A DNA stretch of 64,000 nucleotides, taken from contig CM040423.1 of assembly GCA_022702705.1 (NCBI GenBank), forward strand, positions 44,651,575 to 44,715,574. The letters are read 5' to 3'. Source of the DNA: Papilionanthe hookeriana x Papilionanthe teres (Eukaryota > Streptophyta > Magnoliopsida > Asparagales > Orchidaceae). Of the stretch, positions 12,561 to 23,395 are shown one piece after another (within the stretch, counting starts at the first letter, position 1; every line of letters starts with the position of its first letter). Made by a program: the position numbers and the translations under genes. The notes beneath the pieces are model-generated. The model saw nothing but the letters and a program-made list of their open reading frames with translations, had not been told where the DNA came from and made no database searches.

Positions 12561-13133
12561 ACCACAAGGGATCGATTATGAGAAGTCAGCCACAAGAGGT
12601 TGATCGCAACCGGCCGACCAAAGGTGGTCAACAACTACGAGCCGATTATATAAAAAAAAAACTACATTGTCCTGCTAAATTTAAATGTCTCAATCAATTG
12701 CATAATTATTTGTACAACAGAAACGCCTCAGTCTGAATCACAATATGATCCAACACACAAGGAGAAAAATAAACACAACTAAAATGGGGAAGACCAAAGA
12801 ACCCACTTAGTTAGGTGTAGCCCCTTTAAACCAGGGCTAGATGCTGACCAGATGTAAGTCATATGAACCAATGACCAAGGCCAATTGAGTCAAACAGAGA
12901 CATCGACCAACCTTTTGTCACATCCTAACACAAAGAAAAAGTTCAACATCGCCAGCCATCTCACAGACATTATTGAGATTCCTCATTAGAGGTCGAGAAT
13001 TAGCCATAACATAAAAAACTCCCTCGTCAATAAATGAGTTGTATGTTGGATTGCAGTGATTTACAATTTGCCCAAAAGGCCTAGTTTCATTCTACTGACA
13101 TAAGCTTCTCCCCTAAGGATCATTAGTCAACAG

Positions 13134-13730
13134 TAGGGGTCTAAAGGAGTCGAGCTCATCGCAAGTTGGCTCGAGCTTGGCTTGTTAACTAGCTCATGAG
13201 CAGAGCTTATCAAGCCATGAGCTTAAGCATGTCCCGACTCGACCCGTTGGCTGGTGAGCTGGCTCAAGTAGCATATCGTTAGTCATTTTGGTTTCTTTTT
13301 CGGTGAGTTTTGCTGCATCCTCCTCCTCCTCCTCTGGCCACCAATACATTCTCCGGTCACTTATCATAAAATTTGAATATTTAGGTCGAGCTTGCGAGCC
13401 GATTGCTACCATTACGAACCAAGCTCGATCTCGCAATTAGAGTTCACCTCAAGCTTGAGCTCAAGTTTACAATTTGGTAGACAAGTCGATCTCGATAAGG
13501 GCATAACTCGAGCTCGACTCGACTCATTCACATCCGACAGCCAAAATAGAACATCCATCCAACAAAGCCAAGCCAATCAAGTTGAGTCACGTCGACCTAA
13601 CGACCATAAAAATTCGAACTACAACCCGATTCAGCATAGTCGAACGAACAAGTCTTGCCGAGACAAGACCAATTGTTTTCAATCGACCGAATCATTGGGC
13701 AGCTGAACTTAAGCTTATACATGTAAAAAA
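13134..13730. mobile_element. hAT-like element, decayed
   Basis: The left terminus TAGGGGTCTAAAGGAGTCGA resembles hAT MITE ends, and the interior is dense in alternating GCTCGAG/CTCGAGC words, the signature of this class. The right end and an 8-bp target duplication could not be located, so the right boundary is approximate. Apparent ORFs inside (13194-13436, 13392-13706) are by-products of this composition. Confidence 0.45.
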
Positions 13731-13739
13731 CCTAAAATT

Positions 13740-14060
13740 TTTATGTCACACCCTCATTAAAGTTGGGGCAAATATGTAATTTCATTTATTGTAACCTCTC
13801 CTCTATAAATAAAGGGATCATTTCATGAGAAGAGACTATTTAACAATTCAGACTATTGTTCTTTAAAGTTGAAGCACTCATCTCTCATGCTCTATTTTTT
13901 AGATGTGATTCAAGATTAAATCAAGATTCAACAATATTGTTCGGATTATAGCCATTTATATCGACTGAATTTGACTAAAATCTCGCGTGTAGTCGTTTGT
14001 TTAGTGGGTTTATTGTTTTTTTCTTATCCATATTTATTTGTCTTCTTAGAGAGCAAATTT
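13740..14060 (+). mobile_element. LTR-like fragment with TATA box
   Basis: CTCTATAAATAAAGGG (TATA at about 13804-13811) is followed by a CATCTCTCATGCTC tract and a TTTAGTGGG segment, the layout of the U3/R region of a plant Ty3-type LTR. It could be linked to the Ty3 protease relic at 12300-12560. Ends are not defined. Confidence 0.35.
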
Positions 14061-14165
14061 GGAGCAATTGGAGAACATGCAGTAAATGGGAAAACCACTG
14101 AGCTCAAGAAGGTGATCAGAGCTACATTCTTAAAATTACATATTTAAAAATATAATTTTATAAAA

Positions 14166-14404
14166 TTAAAAATAGGAGCATTTATATACATACCATCTAA
14201 TTCTTATATATTTTTATTTACATCCACAGCACTCGAATATCTGACATCACATAAACATCAACACTATCATTAACATTTAAAGTAAAATACACATTTTCAA
14301 GCATAGGGTTTTCGTAGCTAGGGCTTATAAATATAAATATCAAATTTTAGGTGTTAGATATGTAAATACATAATATTTGTGTGGTACGTATGTAAATTAT
14401 TTTG
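14166..14404. mobile_element. Long-TIR MITE copy
   Basis: The left arm contains CATACATACCATCTAATTCT. The right arm contains GGTGTTAGATATGTAAATAC then TTTGTGTGGTACGTATGTAA, the inverted complement of the left arm. One of the clearest members of the family; no coding capacity. Confidence 0.8.
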
Positions 14405-14854
14405 AAAGTAATAGGTGGCATGTGAGCTTGTTTTAGTCTAGGTAGAAAATCGAATTTTGCCACATCAACAGTAGCAATTAAATGTTATTAGATCTTTTAG
14501 TTGGAAAATGAAGTTGGGATGCCCACAACTACTTTCATGTTTAGGTCTCATTTGAGAGAGCTTCGTCGTGCAACAAAGTTTCTTTAGAAGTGATGTCTAC
14601 GGAACAGGCATTGCCATCTGCGATCTAAAATGATAAAAATTTATTGCCCTGTTGAAATAACTTCGGCGGGAGACACTGCTTTATCAAACGAAAAGAAAAA
14701 CCACGCATCGACTGCCACGGCAAAGAACTTTGAAACAAAAAGTTATGAAATTTCTCGAGTCTAACTAGATTTAGTTATCATGTTTTATGTTACAATCACA
14801 AACATGGTGTGTGAACATAAAATATAAATATATATATATATATATTTTTTGGGG

Positions 14855-15140
14855 GGACTTTTACGGACATACCTTGTCATTTCTATGTATTTACAACTTC
14901 ACATATCTAACATCTAAACTTTACTTTTTTTTACATTTCTATCACCAAAACCTTTTATATCACATCTAAAGGACCGCTAGTTTAATTTTTACATAAAGAG
15001 AGATACACAATTTTGTGTAGAATTGAGGTTACATGTGTGTAAAAACTGATGTTTTCTTATGAAATAATAAAAAAAATAAGGGCATTCACATACATAACGC
15101 ACAATTTCTATATATTTGTCAAAATACACATAACTGCAGA
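14855..15140. mobile_element. Long-TIR MITE fragments
   Basis: A diverged copy (about 14858-15050) with the arm ATTTCTATGTATTTACAACT and the word CATATCTAACATCTAAACTT is followed by a second left arm at about 15080-15130 (CACATACATAACGCACAATT). Boundaries are approximate. Confidence 0.6.
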
Positions 15141-15199
15141 AGTAATTACAAGTAATATTTTAAAATGTAAAGAAAGCAGAGCACGGCTTTGAGGAGAGA

Positions 15200-15900
15200 A
15201 ATTGAACCACGAGATTACTGTTGCAGTGAATCCAAGAGCCTCAGAGATCTTGGTGGTTAAGTTCATCAGATGGTATGCCCCATCAAGAGTAGCAAATATT
15301 TCGATCACATCATTGGCCTATTGTATTAAACATAATCTCAAACAATAAATCAAATTAGAGCCCTCATAGACACCATAAAGTGTAGCAAATACTATGATCA
15401 CATATCAATAACTCATAGAATGTAACATAAGCCCAAACAAAAAACTTAAAAATGACAAAGGAAGAGTAGCAGTTAAGGCACAATGTGTCAGAAGTAGCTG
15501 GTTTATATATCATTTTATAGAAATCAGTGGGAATCCGTCCTATTTGTTCATCATCCAGCATCATGCCAAAACCATAGTAAATGATCCTAATGCCTAACAA
15601 ACAAACAAAAAAAACACTTATAATATAGAATTTCTTTGAATTTGTGTGGTATGCAAACACGTAAGTCAAAGAAACGTTGATAAATTTCAGAAAAATAACG
15701 ATATGGGATTAAAAATAAATAAATAAGATTGATTTGGAACGGTATAAAACTGACCTGCAAAACAAAATTTAGGTTCTTAGAACAGAATACTTTAGAAAAA
15801 CGCAGCCACAAGGAAAAAGAAAAGGATCCTAGAAACCGACTGGCTCGTGCTCTAGCTAAAGAGTTGTAGGCAGTGGGCAATTTAAGTTGTTCCAACTAGA
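15200..15900 (-). pseudogene. Duplicated coding-like block, copy 1 (unidentified)
   Basis: I do not recognise this. The minus strand shows an apparent exon after an ATAG acceptor near 15316: NDVIEIFATLDGAYHLMNLT then TKISEALGFTAT, ending at a possible ACAG/GTAATC donor. A second patch near 15485-15600 reads IIYYGFGMMLDDEQIGRIPT then DFYKMIYKPATSDTLCLNC. Both patches recur at 17380-17680 in the same order and orientation. Another open stretch (15755-15895) starts MEQLKLPTAYNSL. It could be a fragment of a membrane-protein gene or conserved non-coding DNA. The repeat supports a segmental duplication; the coding reading is inference. Confidence 0.4.
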
Positions 15901-17320
15901 AATTAGTGGGCAGCATAGATATCTCCATTAGTGAGCCAGTAACGTAGGCTAGCCCAACAACTAGTTGCCTATTAAAGTCATTGCTAATTTTTCCTCCCAT
16001 TTTTGTTTACTCTATAATTTTCAACCAAAAAATGGAAGCAAACTTCAGGCCCAAAGCCATTATATAAATTACATTGAGTAACTTCTCACCTTGCAGCTAT
16101 TTTGTTTTAAACTAAAGGATGTGACTGAGTAATTACATTATTTATTTATTATGTTAACTTGTGTATATACCATAATCTTATGATAATCAAGCAAACATCA
16201 AATGGTGATCAAACAATAACTGAACTATGATCAAGCAAAATAACGGATGACTAAAAATGAGCAGTTATTGAAACATCTGGAAGCCACAATTGAGAAATCT
16301 TTGTTCCTTGATTGAAACTTCTTGAACCATCATCAACCCATCAGTGATGTATCATAGAATATGCTAATTATCTACGAATCATCTTCTAACCATGAAAATC
16401 AGAATACAAATTTATTTACGAATGACAATTTGAATATGATTTGAGCATGATTTAAAATTTTTAAAAATTTTCAACAGCTTGGATATGAATCTAATTCAAA
16501 CTTTGACTATATTTTAAGTTAATGATCATCACAAATAGCTAAATTAAGAGTTTCGACATCAAATGCAAATAAAATATTGATTTAAAAAAAACATTATGAG
16601 TATTTTAGCAGGAAATAAAACTGCGGCACATTACCCTCATTTCAAAATTTATGAGGCATATAAATAAAGCCAAACTTACCCAGCATTTATATGCAAAATA
16701 AACTTACAAACATGTTAAACAACTCTCATCCTACAAATCAGTCATCAAAATAAATAACAAGTACATATTATCATATTTTATACATCCTAAAATTTATGGA
16801 AGCAGCATTCTCACAAACAAATATTTTCTTTAACATGTTCTCTCATAATATTCACTCTCTTTACAAACCATACATATAGATTAATTTATTGCATATGCAC
16901 AAAATATTATTTTTTCAAGCTATGCTAAAGTATTATACTTGCTTCTAAGCACACAAAACAACAATCAAAATGGTTCACAATTTCTTTGAAAGTGATAATC
17001 TTAACTTTGTTAATCATAAGCACAATTTCATGGTTCTCATAACTTAAAATTTAGATAACAATAGATATTTTTGTTTTTATGTGAAAAAAAAAAGTTTTCA
17101 ATTCAACTTTTGACCATACATATAGTGATATGGAGTATGAAACCTAATTACTAATTAATAATTACTAAATCTACAATTATTTATGAAGCTTATTATATTA
17201 CATTTCATATTTAGATTCCCCCTAAAAACATCATTTATCCTCCCATGGCACAAGGATTATTTTCTTATGAATTTATAATAGGACAAACTAATACAAATAA
17301 GTAAGAAAATATAAGCCTAT
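15900..17320. other. AT-rich spacer
   Basis: Very AT-rich DNA between the two copies of the duplicated block. I see no ORF, RNA gene or recognisable element in it. Confidence 0.6.
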
Positions 17321-17379
17321 CATAGCAATAGATTGCTTCTTAACTTTAATGTTTCTATTTTTTTTCGCTCAAATGCCAA

Positions 17380-17763
17380 ACATATAATAAAAGAAGCCTC
17401 AGAGATCTTGGTGGTTATGTTCATCAGATGGATTTCCCCATCAAGAGTAGCAAATATAATGATCACATCACTGGCCATAGAATCAAACATAAACCCAAAC
17501 AAAGAGCTTAAAAAATCATAGAAAAATCAACAATTAAGGCATGATGTGTCAGAAGTAGCTGGTTAACATATCATTTTATAGCAATCATTGGGAATCCGTC
17601 TGATTTATTTCATCATCCAGCATCATGCCAAAACCAGGTAAAAATAATAATCCTAATGCCTAGAAAAGAAAAAAATAATAATAAATTCATAAGATATACC
17701 TACCTTGTCACCGAAAAATCCTACCAAAAACAGGATAATCAGAGCTAAAGGCAGAAAATCCAT
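17380..17763 (-). pseudogene. Duplicated coding-like block, copy 2, with candidate first exon
   Basis: The second copy of the 15.2-15.6 kb block contains SDVIIIFATLDGEIHLMNIT then TKISEA (near 17400-17480), followed by the GFGMMLDD-like patch (17560-17650), here frame-broken. Upstream on the same strand, 17704-17763 reads exactly 20 codons, MDFLPLALIILFLVGFFGDK, starting with ATG and ending at an AAG/GTAGGT donor; it would be a hydrophobic N-terminal exon. It sits about 690 bp from a TATA box inside a duplicate of the TBP promoter, at the place TBP exon 1 occupies in the original gene. Function unknown; whether it is transcribed is unknown. Confidence 0.4.
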
Positions 17764-17929
17764 ATCGCCTAACGATAGATTGCTTGCTGCAATTCACATA
17801 GAAACAGCAGGCAATTGCAATATCAGGCCATAGCCATAAGTATATAAAAGACAGAAATCTCAAGTAATTGGAACTAAGTTAAATAATTCAGAAAAAAAAA
17901 AAACTCCCTTGGTAAATATGTATTAACTA

Positions 17930-18520
17930 ATCTAACAGCGGATCTGGCTTAGCAAAGACTTGCACGCGCTCATATTCTCAAAAAAGCATAATCAGATCTG
18001 CATTCTTCTAAGAAGAAAATATGCACCAGATCTTACAGTAAAGAGATTAAGAAAGATAGCTCCTTGACAAGAGAAAACAAGTCTTCCTACGTGTAGGAAA
18101 AAAGGGCCAGTCGAGCATTTTTGATAAACGGGGTTATTGAAGCGACCAAAAAGGAGACAAAAGAAGTAGAGGAAGTTTTACATGGCAATACAATATCTCA
18201 GCAAGAAGCAGCTTACGGAGGTAAGAAAATGCTGGATTTGAGCGGGAAAATGAGCAACGATGTGATTTTGTAGGGGCGATTTTAAAAACAGCGTAGTTTG
18301 TAAGAAGAGGAAAAGGAAGAGGAAGAGACCAGGAGGCAGGGGTCTTTCGTTCAAGGGTTTCGAACGGAGGGTAAAGATGTATTATATATATGAGTAACGA
18401 GGTAGCTTTGAGGGGGAGGCGATTAGGGTTTTATCACGCCCAACTGACATTTTATACGATATTACCGGTTGAAGACGGTGATGCTATGAGTTGACCGACA
18501 GATGTCGATTGCCATCTTTG
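17930..18520 (-). promoter_or_regulatory. Duplicated TBP promoter/leader region
   Basis: This stretch aligns in order with about 8430-9090, upstream of TBP: shared patches include the GGA(T/C)(C/T)T(A/G)AGCGGGAA segment, TTTAAAAAC(G/A)GCGT, GGTTTTGTTACGCC versus GGTTTTATCACGCC, and CCGACAGATG(C/T)CG. The TATA box is conserved at 18450-18456 (minus strand CGTATAAAATG). It is diverged by substitutions and indels. The orientation is the same as TBP. The TBP coding exons are not present downstream; instead the unidentified block above follows. Confidence 0.65.
18450..18456 (-). promoter_or_regulatory. Conserved TATA box in duplicated promoter
   Basis: TATAAAA on the minus strand, at the position equivalent to the TBP TATA box at 9022-9028. 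Confidence 0.5.
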
Positions 18521-18671
18521 GACCATAAAAACATTGCTAAGTTTCGTGTTACTTATGGGCTATCTTAGGCTGGTTTGATCGGTTCGACTATGAAATCATT
18601 GTAAGTCCAATTTTTTTTCTCCCGTATAAACCTAAACTGTATAAATTCGAGTTGAACCGACTCAAATTCTA

Positions 18672-18896
18672 GAAAAAAATTTGCATACGGAGACCGTACG
18701 CAGCGTTGCGTACGGTTTCCGTGATACATGAATGATACATTGGGGTTTCATGTGTTATTTCATATAACCTCCATGTAACATCTATATACCATCCCTGTTA
18801 TTTTGGACAGATACTGGACAGTATAAAACGATGCGCACTACGTTATTGGAGGGCGTACGCAGCGCTGCGTACGCCCTCCGTATGCAAATTTTTTTC
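18672..18896. mobile_element. 225-bp MITE with palindromic ends
   Basis: Perfect terminal inverted repeats start GAAAAAAATTTGCATACGGA (18672 onward) and end with its complement at 18896. Just inside each end is a palindrome: 18693-18716 (10-bp arms, 4-bp loop) and 18848-18879, a perfect 32-bp palindrome centred on AGCGCT. The flanking 9-mers CAAATTCTA and CAAATGACA match at 6 of 9 positions, a weak hint of a 9-bp Mutator-type duplication. A longer relative is at 28458-28851. Confidence 0.8.
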
Positions 18897-18897
18897 C

Positions 18898-19135
18898 AAA
18901 TGACATTTACATATGCACCACCCAATTTTATGTATTTTATCAATATAACACCTAAACTCTTTTTTCTTTACATTTATACCACCAAAATTATTCATATTAC
19001 ATAAAACATATCACTATTTTAATTTTTTAAATAGTGAAACATATGTTTTCATGCATAGAAAAAATTAGATATGTTAAAATTGAATTTTAGATGTTAATTA
19101 TTTAAATACATGAATTGAGTGGGATTTAAATCTTA
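18898..19135. mobile_element. Long-TIR MITE copy
   Basis: The left arm is ACATTTACATATGCACCACC; the right arm holds TTTTAGATGTTAATTATTTA and TTGAGTGGGATTTAAAT. It abuts the palindromic MITE, so one of the two may have inserted at the edge of the other. Confidence 0.7.
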
Positions 19136-19439
19136 CATGTTGTCATCTTTAAATACATTTATGAATTATTAGGTCATCTACAACCTCGGGTTAACTTTTG
19201 AACCTTGAACCTCTCTTTCTTTCTTTCGGTTCAATGTTCGGTCCACTATACACAACCTTGGTTGTGACTAAATGAAATTTCAAAAAATTATTGTAAAAAA
19301 TTTGTTATTTAAAAATTGCTATTCCAAAAGTTGTTGTTCTCTTTAAATAATTCAGTTTTGAAAATTTTATTTGTGAATAAATGAGTATCCCTCTACTCCT
19401 ATTATAGAATTCATAATTTATATAGATATGTGAAATACC

Positions 19440-20910
19440 CCTTAGTGATCTTAATATCGTTAACAATAATAAAATATTTAATTTTTACCGCCTTATTAGT
19501 AAAAAAGAAGTTGAGGGGGCTTTAAATAAACTAAGGGTGAAAAATTAGTAGGCCCTGATGATATGTCAATTGAAGTGTGAAAATATTTAGAAGATTTGAG
19601 AGTTTTCTGACTTACTAAATTCTTTGATATTATTTTAAAAACTAAAAAGGTGCACGATGAGCGAATGAAGAGTATTTTAGTCATCATTTTTAAGAATAAA
19701 GGAGATCAACAAGTGTGCGAATTATTATAAAAAAGTAGATGTGTCATACTTTAAAATTACGGGAGAGGGTAATTGAGCATGGGTTAAAACGTGTTACCAA
19801 GATTTCTCATAATCACTTTGGATTTATTTCGGGCAAGTCAACTATGAAAGCCATATATTTATTGAGAGGTTTGATGGAGAAGTATAGAGAGAATAAGAAT
19901 GATTAAGATATGACTTTTATTGATTTAGAAAAAGCTTATGATAAGATTCCTAGAGAAGTCCTTTGGAGAGTTCTAGAGAAGAAAAGTGTCAATATGACTT
20001 ATACTTAAGTCATTGAAAATATGTATACTAGAGTTGTTACTTGTGTTCTAAAAGACATCAGGGATCAACTTTAAGCCCGTATCCTTTCGCTTAAGTTATT
20101 GATGTTCTTATTGGACATTTACAGAAGGATGTGCCTTGGTGCATGCTTTTTGTTGATAATATCCTTCTTTTGGATAAGACGAGAGAAAGAGTTCAGGAAA
20201 AACGTGAATTATGGAGGTCTACATTGGAGTCTAAATGTCTTTGTTTGAGTGGAACTAAAATAGAATACATAGAATATAATTTTAGTAGTAGTAGCTTTTG
20301 TGGCAGAGTTGTAACTATGCGTGATCAAATCATTAAAATGTATGAACGTTTTAGACATCTTGGGTCTATTGTTCAAAGTGATGCTGATATGGATGAGGAT
20401 GTTATTAGTAGAATTCAGTTGGCTGGTTGAAGGGAAGGAATGCATCAGGCCTGCTGTGTGATAGAAAATTATTGTTTAGGCTGAAAGGAAAATTTTATAA
20501 ATGGTGGTAAGACTATCAATGCTCTATGGCGCAAAATGTTGGCTTTTAAAAGAGAAGCATAAAACAAAGTTAAGTGTTGCTGACTCTTGAGAGAAGAATG
20601 TTTGGATGGATGAGTGGCTTGATACTTAGAGACAAAATGTGAAATGAATATATACGTGATAGGGTTGGTGTAGCTCCAATTGCGGACCGGATTAAAGAGA
20701 GTCGTCTTAGCTGATTTGGTCACATTAAATTTCGACCATCTGATGATCTGGTTAGGAGAGTAGATGTTTTTTACTCAATTTATTTAAGAAAGGTAGATGT
20801 TAACCTAAAAAGACTTTGACATATTGTATAAGAAAACGATCTTAATTTAACAGTATTAAATGAAAATATGACATAATGGAGAAAAATGATTCATGTTGTC
20901 TACCCCACAT
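19440..20910 (+). mobile_element. RTE-type LINE relic (RT to 3' end)
   Basis: Plus-strand frames run through RTE polyprotein landmarks in the right order: LVGPDDMSIEVWKYLEDL (RT entry) near 19545, NHFGFISGKSTMKAIYLL near 19815, FIDLEKAYDKIPREVLWRVL near 19915, PWCMLFVDNILLLDKTRERV near 20130 (the open frame 20131-20430), GSIVQSDADMDEDVISRIQL near 20360, then the MLYG(A)ECW-like, MFGWMSG-like and DRVGVAPIADRIKES-like tail to about 20700. Many frameshifts and stops break it. The catalytic FVDD box reads FVDN, which by itself would abolish polymerase activity. The 5' half is missing. Confidence 0.85.
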
Positions 20911-20927
20911 AGTGTCAAAATTTATGA

Positions 20928-21168
20928 GCATTTACATAAATACCACTCAAGTCCCATGTATTTACAGATGTAACATTTAAACTATAATTTTTACATTTTG
21001 ACACTCAAATCTTTAATCTTTCATATCACAACAAAATAATAGTAATACTAACTTTTAAAGAGTGAAACGCACCTTTTCATGCATAGGTAGAGTGGTGTAA
21101 ATGTAAAAATTAAAGGGCAGGTATTAGATATGTAAATACGTAGGAATTGTGTGGTATACATGGAATTC
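20928..21168. mobile_element. Long-TIR MITE copy (best preserved inverted repeat)
   Basis: Arms of about 65 bp pair end to end: the left contains CATTTACATAAATACCAC and ATGTATTTACAGATGTAACA; the right contains TATTAGATATGTAAATACGT and GGAATTGTGTGGTATACATG. The centre holds the family words TTTCATATCACA and TTTTCATGCATAGG. Confidence 0.85.
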
Positions 21169-21214
21169 TTCTAAAAATTTAAGCATGCCCTGTCTCTACA
21201 TATTATCAATGCAG

Positions 21215-21215
<1 letters not shown>

Positions 21216-21275
<60 letters not shown>
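21216..21275. repeat. (AT)n microsatellite
   Basis: About 60 bp of pure AT repeat. The apparent ORF spanning it (21149-21463) is a translation of the repeat, not a gene. From 21276 to 22100 I see only AT-rich DNA plus a partial long-TIR MITE near 21655-21815. Confidence 0.97.
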
Positions 21276-21277
<2 letters not shown>

Positions 21278-22099
21278 ATAAATATAGCACCCACAACATT
21301 GTTATTTACAGATCTGGCGCCCTCTTTCATTCATTCTTCATATTCTCACTCAAACACCAAAATTCATGATAACACCTCATCCTCTGTTTTTTTTTCATTT
21401 TATCAAACTCTCATTTGTCTGATCGTGGCTCGCGTAAATGCATCGGATTACTTGGAAGGTTGATTTGTAAATCTCAATTTTTGGGTGTTCTGTATGTAAT
21501 TATTTTAAAGAATAAGTTGAATTCATTTTCAACAAAATAATCATAGTCGTGCAAAAATCCGAGATCAAAACAGACAATGCATTGATTTATTTGAGTCTTA
21601 TTATGCAGCATTGACTCTGTTCCTAATGTATTTCTTCTGTATTTTTCAGTTGGAAGATTTGCATATGTATACAACTCAATTAATGGATCTACATATATAA
21701 AACCCAAATTACAATTCTTACATGCATGCCTCATTACTTATGCATGAAAATGTTCATTTTACATTTTGAAAGTTAAAATGACGATATTTTTAATGTGATA
21801 TGAAAGATTTAGGTCGTATGAATCATGTTGTCACTGAGAATGCTAAAGCATTGCATGTTCTTAACTGTGGAACAACAACAACTAAAGCGGAGACTATCAA
21901 TGAGGGATAGATGCAGAGTTACTATAATGACCAGATTAGACTTCAATACGATGAGGGATAGATCCATTGAGACTAATGTAACGCAAAAGATACAACACCA
22001 AAAACAACAACATAACAACACAACATTAGCAGTTCAGTAGAATCTTCGGCCACAAAAAGAATGCACGGTCATAAACAGATAATAAGCTTTCTTCAACTA

Positions 22100-22610
22100 T
22101 CAGCTTTTGACATCCATTTTTTATGTGACATACATGAGATACCCTCGTCGAGTGACATGGCACCACAGTTGGGTTCTACGTTGTCATAGTCATGCCCCGA
22201 GTCGATTATAGCCAAGCCGACATTCCTTCTGGTATCCTCCAGGTTGACTTTCGTTTCTATGACACAGGGTCGTATCCTGCTGATATGGATATTCCCTTGG
22301 CGCAGATTATCAATTGGGGTACCCCACACAGTGCTCGGACCTTAAGCCTATAGTCAGGATAGATGGATTACATGTTGGAACTGCTCTGCTTGACGTTGCA
22401 TGGACGGTTCGCCCTCTCGGACTCTTTTATGTTCCCTACGGAGGTCCAATGATCATGACATGCTCACAACCAATCCTCCAGAGATCCCACAAGGCCCAAA
22501 ACCCCCCTGGAAAGCTTCTCTGGAAGCTCAATTTATTCTGGGGTCTGGCATGACCTCGCCTAATTTAGGTGCGGTCATGTCTAATTAGTGGCGTGACCAA
22601 TATAATTGTG
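22100..22610. other. Unidentified GC-richer, coding-like patch
   Basis: This patch has clearly higher GC than the AT-rich DNA around it and shows open, varied-composition frames. On the plus strand about 22150-22350 reads VGFYVVIVMPRVDYSQADIP then SGILQVDFRFYDTGSYPADM, ending LSL-stop; a second plus frame (22314-22553) reads IVRIDGLHVGTALLDVAWTV and LGLFYVPYGGPMIMTC. The minus strand is also open (22093-22329). I cannot assign a family. Stops and frame changes suggest a relic. It could be a captured gene fragment or part of an unfamiliar mobile element. Confidence 0.3.
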
Positions 22611-22824
22611 ATTTTTTTTTAGTCAAAGGAGACTTGGCTCTCTACGCGATAGATTGAGAAGAATCACGAATATAATATATATCAAAGATTAAAGAATAAA
22701 TCAGATAGGAGAAAGTTAAATGGTCAGCCTTCTTGGAATTCAAAACGTCTATAGATGAGAATATTCACAACTCAAATAACATGCAGTATAGTGTTACTTA
22801 TGCTATAATCAATAAGTTGTACAG

Positions 22825-22849
22825 AAAAAAAAAAAAAAAAAAAAAAAAA
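22825..22849. repeat. Poly(A) tract
   Basis: A run of 25 A. It may mark the tail of a retroposed sequence, but I see no target duplication. Confidence 0.9.
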
Positions 22850-23139
22850 GCCAAATGATGATCCTCCAAGAACTACAAAAAGAATATAGAAAGTACTTCG
22901 TATTTGATGTAATATTTCAAATAGACAATTTGTATAAAAAAGAAATACTCCCACCATAATTCAAGACCAAAAGTAGATGCAACCTGCACACAGTGAACTC
23001 TTGCACAGATTACATCTTACAGGGCAGCACTTACTTTAGTAGGAAAGAATGGAACACATAATAAGCTAATCAAGTACAAGATTATGAAACTAAAAGAAAA
23101 CACTACATGGTTCAACTTTTCAATTCAAATTCAGGAGAA

Positions 23140-23395
23140 TAGCATTTGATAAGGCCAAAGGCATACGACTAGTTCTGGAATTAGGAAGAGACAGAGGCTG
23201 AAATCCGGAGCTGGCATTGCCATCAGAGCCTGGTCAAAAGAAATTAAAATATAACTATAAGATTTTACATAAATCATAAATGTTTTCAATTGCTCTTTCA
23301 AACAGCTTATAATTACAAAACCTTAATTAAGACTCGCTCAACAATTTGGACGCTCATCCTCTGTGGCTCAAACTGCAAATTTATTGCAGCTATCA
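23140..23395 (-). pseudogene. Possible C-terminal exon relics, unidentified
   Basis: On the minus strand a TTTGCAG acceptor near 23376 is followed by FEPQRMSVQIVERVLIK and a GTTTTG donor; then a TGACCAG acceptor near 23233 leads into an open stretch that in one frame reads SDGNASSGFQPLSLPNSRTS and ends LLNLN-stop. The donor/acceptor phases do not join these two readings cleanly. No family recognised. The rest of 22850-25220 is AT-rich with no convincing gene; short open frames at 23738-23929 and 24017-24310 are unsupported. Confidence 0.25.

Noticed and set aside
13194..13779. Three overlapping ORFs (65-104 codons)
   Set aside because: They fall in a hAT-like element rich in GCTCGAG words that opens several frames on both strands.
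15587..15895. Intact gene encoding MEQLKLPTAYNSL...
   Set aside because: The frame continues through an apparent TTTGCAG splice acceptor and AT-rich DNA; no family match, and composition outside the duplicated patches is intron-like.
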